Source of the DNA: Fragilaria crotonensis
Taxonomy: Eukaryota; Bacillariophyta; Fragilariophyceae; Fragilariales; Fragilariaceae
Assembly (NCBI GenBank): GCA_022925895.1
Contig: JAKSYS010000641.1
Span: 1-36,186 of the forward strand
Direction of reading: 5' to 3'
Length of the DNA stretch: 36,186 nt
In this document: positions 32,223-36,186 of the stretch, piece by piece
Position numbering within the stretch: position 1 is the first letter of the stretch
Layout: each line of letters starts with the position of its first letter
Translations under genes and position numbers: made by a program
The notes under the pieces: generated by a model
What the model was told of the DNA's origin: nothing
The model's database searches: none
Seen by the model: the letters and a program-made list of their open reading frames with translations, nothing else

Positions 32223-35200
32223 TGGGTAGCAGGTAGCAAAACTGGAAAGGAACATGTCTGCAGGGGGAGGTTGCCAATGAAAACTTGGTTGTTGTTGAGT
32301 TCAGGTTGCTTGGAGCGCTTTGACATACGATGGATGATAGCATGTTGAAAAAGAGCGACGTTAATCAATTCGCAGGCTCGGTCAGACGCAATCTCTTTGG
32401 CTTCGGTGGATGACGTTGGGAAAGAATTGATGTAGTCCGTTACATAAGGTTGCACGAGTTCAAATTCCGTTTGGAGATAGGGCAGTTTGTCGCGATAATA
32501 TTGATCAGAACGGTGGCCAAGGGATGTTCCGGGGAATAGGTCGTCGACTTCGTCAAAGGCATCGTGAACAAAACGGGGCAGGAGGTTGAAGGTTGTTGTA
32601 TCGGGAAGGAGACTTAGAGCGGCGGCAGTTGATTTGATTTCCTTTGCGATTGCGAAGAGATGGTCCGGGTAAAAATAGTGCTCAGCTAGTCCATGGTCGC
32701 GGCTGAAATAGTTGCGGTGATGCGTGATGTATAGTAATCTGAGCGCGTAGATGATGGCGACTGCGCATCGTGTTTCCATCGGACAGTCTGGAGGGTCGTC
32801 GTGGAACGCGTCGTCGATGTCGCTGAATGCTCGGGGAGTTCGGGGGCAGGAACTGGGAGCGTTCGTTGAGGTGTTGACGACCATGTTGGTAGCGCGATTG
32901 AGGGTGTGCTTCATGCTACGTAGGAGCAGGAGTTTATCGGGTCGTACATTCAGAAGTGGGATGTTGGTGCCGGAGATCAGTTCGTCGATATACATGTGGT
33001 TGCGTATGACGTGAAGTAGGATGTGGTGGATGAAGTGCTTGTCGAGGCCACGGATGATGTTGAGTTCGGGTGGGTCGGCGAGTGTGTTGATGCAAAGGCA
33101 GAGATAGTTGCACTTGTGCGAACGCAAAGCGGTAGGTCGCGAAGGTGAATCGTGCCGTTGATTGTGTCCATTAGCATTGCCTCGGTGAAAAACAGGTCGC
33201 GTGACGGAATGTGATGGAAGTGTTGGAACATCCGAAAAGGGTGGTGATGAATGGCGTCGAGGGGTTGGCGATCGCAACGGTGGGGCAGGCGCAGAGGAGG
33301 CAGTAGTCTGACAAGTTGTTGTATAGCTGCACTTGGTACCTCATTAGGTTCACCAATATCTCGGTTAGCGTCGCCATTATTGTCAAGATCATCCTCCACA
33401 ATGTCCATTGGTTCGGGATCAGGGTCGTTTGCAACTTCTGGTAGCGGATCTGGGTCGGCATCAGGATAAAAGTTAACAGTTTCCCTAGTTGAGTCATTAT
33501 TACTGCAGGAGTAACAATGATCGGCAAGGAAAACATCGGCATCATCAGCTTGGGAGCTTGGCAAATCTTCCAATTTGATTGGGACAGGGTGCTGAACATC
33601 CAAATAGGTCAAAGTCTCAGAGGAAACGGTCGGATTGTGGGCTCTGCAGGCCCATTGTTGTGGATTGGGGGAGGAAACCGCGGTACGAACGACAGTAGCG
33701 TTGTTTCCCGTGTCAACGGCAGCACAGTACGAGAGCGATGCGTTAGAGCCGTTAACGGGACGTTTCACAGAATCGGAAATCTCCAAAATGACGTCAGGAA
33801 TCGGACTTGACGTGGAAAATTTTGAAACGGAATCGAGGGTTGTTGAGTTGTCGGTGCGAGTTGGTTCGGGATCGGATTCCGAAAAGAGCAGGGGCTGTAC
33901 TGGGTATAGTTCGTAGAACGTAGGCGAGGTAGCTGTGGGAGTTTTGGGGAATCCGGGATTTCTGGGTCAATCGGGAAAAATCAGTACAAAATTGCGGGTA
34001 GCAGAGCCGTTATCACTGTTCTCATCAGACGTCATAGTTTTGAGTCGCGAGTCTGCTGAGTTGTCGGCACCCACCAAAGTGCCGAAATGACTCTTAGAAC
34101 TTTGAACAGTCGTTTCTCGAGATCTGTCGCTTCGAATTCGCTCAAATTTGGGGATGTTGCTGAGAAGGCTGTACTGTGGCGCCTGGCATCGCGTAGTGTG
34201 GCGTACCAGCGCGTGTGCGATCATGGTGAGTGTGTTTTGAACTGACATCAAATACATGTTCCCAGTGGCTCTGATGATCTCGTCAACGTCGTCTTGGATC
34301 GTCCCCAGGGAATATGAGGCTTTAATTGGCTCCTCATCTTCGGTGAACATGTGAATTGTGCAAACGTAGCGAGCCATATCGATGATGTCCAACTTCAAGT
34401 TGCTGTGATAGTGGGATAAGTGCTGATCGGAATTTGGCGCGTGCTGATCGGTTCTGCAAGCGAGCTCGGCGCGAATCGCCTTCGTTGTCGGGACGGAGCA
34501 CGAGGCGGAAAGAAGAGTTGGAAAAGCGTCATCAATTAAATCCAGGATGTCTTGAGAGAGGTATTGCAGCGACGTCGGATCGTCGTATGGATCGATTTGG
34601 GGTCGCGACGTGCGAGGGCGACGACGGGGATAAAATCTGCGAGCGCGATGCCTGCGCTTCGAGGGAACCGTAGGGGCGAAGTAAGCTCCTGTGGTGGTGT
34701 TTGGATGGCGGCGTGGCGTCCGCGATGTCGTTGTGGAGTGATGGTCCAGTTGTTGAAACTGGTACTGTTGTTGGAGTTGGTAGTTGTAGTACTTGTGTCC
34801 TGTCCTCCTCATTATCATCTGTAGGTCCAATGTCCTTGTAGTTACATTGGTAGATGCATAATTCTTTGTAGTTTGATCATCTGGTTCAGTATTTGTGCCC
34901 TTTGTTGTCATCCGTAGTGATTGAAGTAGTAGTTAGTAGTTGGAGAAGTGGCTTGCATCTTTGCAGCCATCTTGGTTGGAGTAGTAGCCCTGTGGCTAAT
35001 GTTGGTGCCCTGAGGAGAAGGAGCTGCAATCTTGTTGTTGCGCTCATGGAAGTGGAGGTTGCGATCCTCCTGGATGATCTGGTCAAATTGTCGTCGGAAT
35101 TGTTGGCATGGTAGGCGGCTTGGGACCTTTCTTGATGGAGGTGCGCTTCTTCTTGGTTGGTTGATCCTGATCGTCATCAGGGGTAGTGTTGGGAGAAGGA

Positions 35201-35408
35201 AAACGGTGGACACGTTGATGCTTGGATCCTCTGGGAGATCCGAAAGCTAAGGCTCCATGATAGAGGCCAGGTGGGCGTGTCGGGAGGACAGGATTCGCGC
35301 CGATGGGGCGCGAACGTCGACGTTATCGTCGAAGGCATCGCGGTCTTCGGCCTTACGGGCGGACCTAGAGATGCGAGGGGCAAGGGTGGGCGGGATGGCG
35401 TTCTTCAT
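32219..35408 (-). pseudogene. Pre-gag coding block 1 of the right Copia element, unknown function (about 1,060 codons, frameshifted)
   Basis: ATG at 35408 opens a frame (MKNAIPPTLAPRISRSARK) that ends at 35247; coding-like sequence continues in shifted frames. Best parts are 34911-33967 (314 codons), a further stretch in the same frame after one TGA, to about 33130, and 33277-32219 (352 codons). Visible features are a basic PTKKKRTSIKKGPK segment (35119-35163), a Gln/Tyr-rich run, an Arg-rich KRRHRARRFYPRRRPR (34612-34659), an acidic Asp/Pro tract (DADPDPLPEVANDPDPEP) and long helical regions such as DIIDMARYVCTIHMF and AIIYALRLLYITHHR. No known domain. It lies where normal Copia elements have only a short leader. 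It might be a giant Gag extension, a separate accessory protein or captured host sequence. Confidence 0.55.
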
Positions 35409-35596
35409 GGTGGACTTGGGAAGCTTCTGTTCTTCAATGGGAGTTTAAATTTGCTGCTGGCGAGTCCGTGAGGAGAGGGAAATTAATAGCAGTTAAACTC
35501 AAATTGTTAACGGCCGTACGAAGGTTCGCCCAATGATCGGACGAGTAATTCTCTCGACGGTAGAGCCTTGGACCGGTGGTTCGAGGCGAGCAACCA
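35409..35596 (-). other. Leader between the 5' LTR and the first pre-gag ATG
   Basis: The 188-nt leader holds the primer-binding site and the end of a small frame that begins inside the LTR at 35750 and stops at 35499. The first ATG of the pre-gag region is at 35408. No other element is evident. Confidence 0.55.
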
Positions 35597-35750
35597 TGAC
35601 AGTGTTCGTGTGATCGGTACACGAGTACTGGCCGACGGTAGACTTAAGGTTAGTAGGACCTAGAAGTCTAACGTTGGACTTGACGGGTGAGGAAGCGAAC
35701 CTGACGGATCGTCCAGCTTTGGGCGATGGTGTTTTGTAGACATACACCAT
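35499..35750 (-). other. Small frame starting in the 5' LTR and crossing into the leader (83 codons)
   Basis: The frame starts MVYVYKTPSPKAGRSVRF and runs through the LTR edge and primer-binding site to a stop at 35499. The first 51 codons lie in the LTR and are identical in the other LTR copy (24577-24730). It is basic and Ser/Thr/Pro-rich. I do not recognise it. It could be an upstream ORF of the element mRNA or simply open sequence; whether it is transcribed depends on where the R region starts. Confidence 0.35.
35579..35596 (-). other. Primer-binding-site candidate of the right Copia element
   Basis: Directly abutting the 5' LTR, the minus strand begins TGGTTGCTCGCCTCGAAC. A primer-binding site must begin TGG to pair with the tRNA 3' CCA, and its position fits exactly. 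I could not assign the primer tRNA from memory: the implied acceptor stem is unusual, so the pairing may be shorter than 18 nt. Confidence 0.6.
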
Positions 35751-36184
35751 GGCGGTAGATTTGTTGATACAAGGATGTAGAAATGTAGAAACTAAGTAGT
35801 AAAGGCCTTTACTGTTTTTGGTTTGTGGAAATTATAAGATGAATTGGGATGAAATGAAGGTGAGACTTGCAACATTAGTTGGAGTCTCACAAATGAAGTG
35901 TTGTCTTAGTCCCACTTCCTGAGTGGTGTTTGGGAAGTGTTGTCCATAGTAAAAGAGTGTTGTTGAAGTATCAATAACACTCATGATTTGAATTACATAG
36001 GAAGTAAATTCAAATAGTTTTGTGTTGCAGACCGGTAGTACCAGGTTCTGATCCGTAGCATTCTACGGGAACGGGTCACGGACAGACTAAGAAAATAATG
36101 GACTGTCTATTGTATTACCGTATGGTGTTTAACCTTACAGTAATACGAGAGACAGTGTGACAGAGTGACGGTAGATTCCTAACA
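35597..36184 (-). repeat. 5' LTR of the right Copia element (588 bp)
   Basis: Second copy of the LTR. As the element reads on the minus strand, this copy would carry the active promoter and 5' end of the transcript. Its hairpin (35955-35982) has one mismatch and a shorter loop than the other copy. The last two window bases lie just outside it. No certain TATA box is visible. Confidence 0.95.
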
Positions 36185-36186
36185 CG

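Larger units (their letters stand above)
24577..36184 (-). mobile_element. Full-length 11.6-kb Copia-type LTR retrotransposon with an extra pre-gag coding region
   Basis: Two LTRs in direct orientation bound the element (24577-25167 and 35597-36184), each TG...CA. From the 5' LTR (right side) leftward on the minus strand come a primer-binding-site candidate, a 189-nt leader, about 4.9 kb of pre-gag coding-like sequence, Gag with one zinc knuckle, protease, integrase, reverse transcriptase and RNase H, then a polypurine tract and the 3' LTR. The PR-IN-RT-RH order is that of Copia. The LTRs differ at 4 positions plus 4 small indels, so the insertion is recent, yet gag-pol as written has many frameshifts. 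A usual Copia element is about 5-6 kb; the excess is the pre-gag region. It is in the same orientation as the left element but clearly a different family. Confidence 0.93.

Noticed and set aside
1-36186. CRISPR arrays, rRNA or tRNA genes
   Set aside because: I saw no regularly spaced repeats and no cloverleaf or rRNA-like sequence; the window is eukaryotic nuclear DNA.

Overview
The window looks like nuclear DNA of a stramenopile alga, most likely a pennate diatom. The evidence is compact genes with none or a few very short GT-AG introns (80-101 bp), Copia-type LTR retrotransposons of the kind common in diatoms (CoDi), a DDE transposase type I associate with diatoms and fungi, and a DOMON-cytochrome b561 protein. 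I cannot fix the species from sequence alone.

Layout. 1-4380: the 5' part of a minus-strand Copia element (gag, two zinc knuckles, protease, integrase, reverse transcriptase), frameshifted and running off the left edge. 4400-7110: no gene I can support. 7114-10298: a minus-strand DDE transposase broken into at least three frames, probably catalytically dead. 10861-14043: an intact single-exon XPG/RAD2 nuclease. 15964-17886: an intact DOMON-DOMON-cytochrome b561 membrane protein. 18011-18808 (open to 19300): a minus-strand F-box-like protein. 19301-22287: about 3 kb with no convincing gene. 22288-24201: a four-exon minus-strand MFS transporter whose splice junctions restore one 547-residue frame. 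24577-36184: a full-length minus-strand Copia element with two LTRs.

The most unusual object is that second Copia element. Its LTRs (591 and 588 bp) are bounded by TG...CA, with a polypurine tract at one junction, a TGG-starting primer-binding-site candidate at the other, and a target-site duplication consistent as far as the window shows. It is 11.6 kb, about twice a normal Copia, because roughly 4.9 kb of coding-like sequence lies between the 5' LTR and the recognisable Gag domain. This pre-gag region holds a block of about 1,060 codons and a second of about 410 codons that starts with an ATGA stop/start overlap. I recognise no domain in either. The arrangement recalls the extra ORF upstream of gag in plant Ogre (Ty3/gypsy) elements, but here in a Copia element.

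The LTRs differ by only 4 substitutions but also by 4 small indels, and gag-pol carries many frameshifts, whereas the single-copy genes nearby are intact. Either the repeat has an unusual indel load, or the assembly is poorly polished in repeats and the element may really be intact. The host genes (DNA repair, electron transport, protein turnover, transport) do not form a pathway; they are an ordinary gene block flanked by two same-orientation retroelements.
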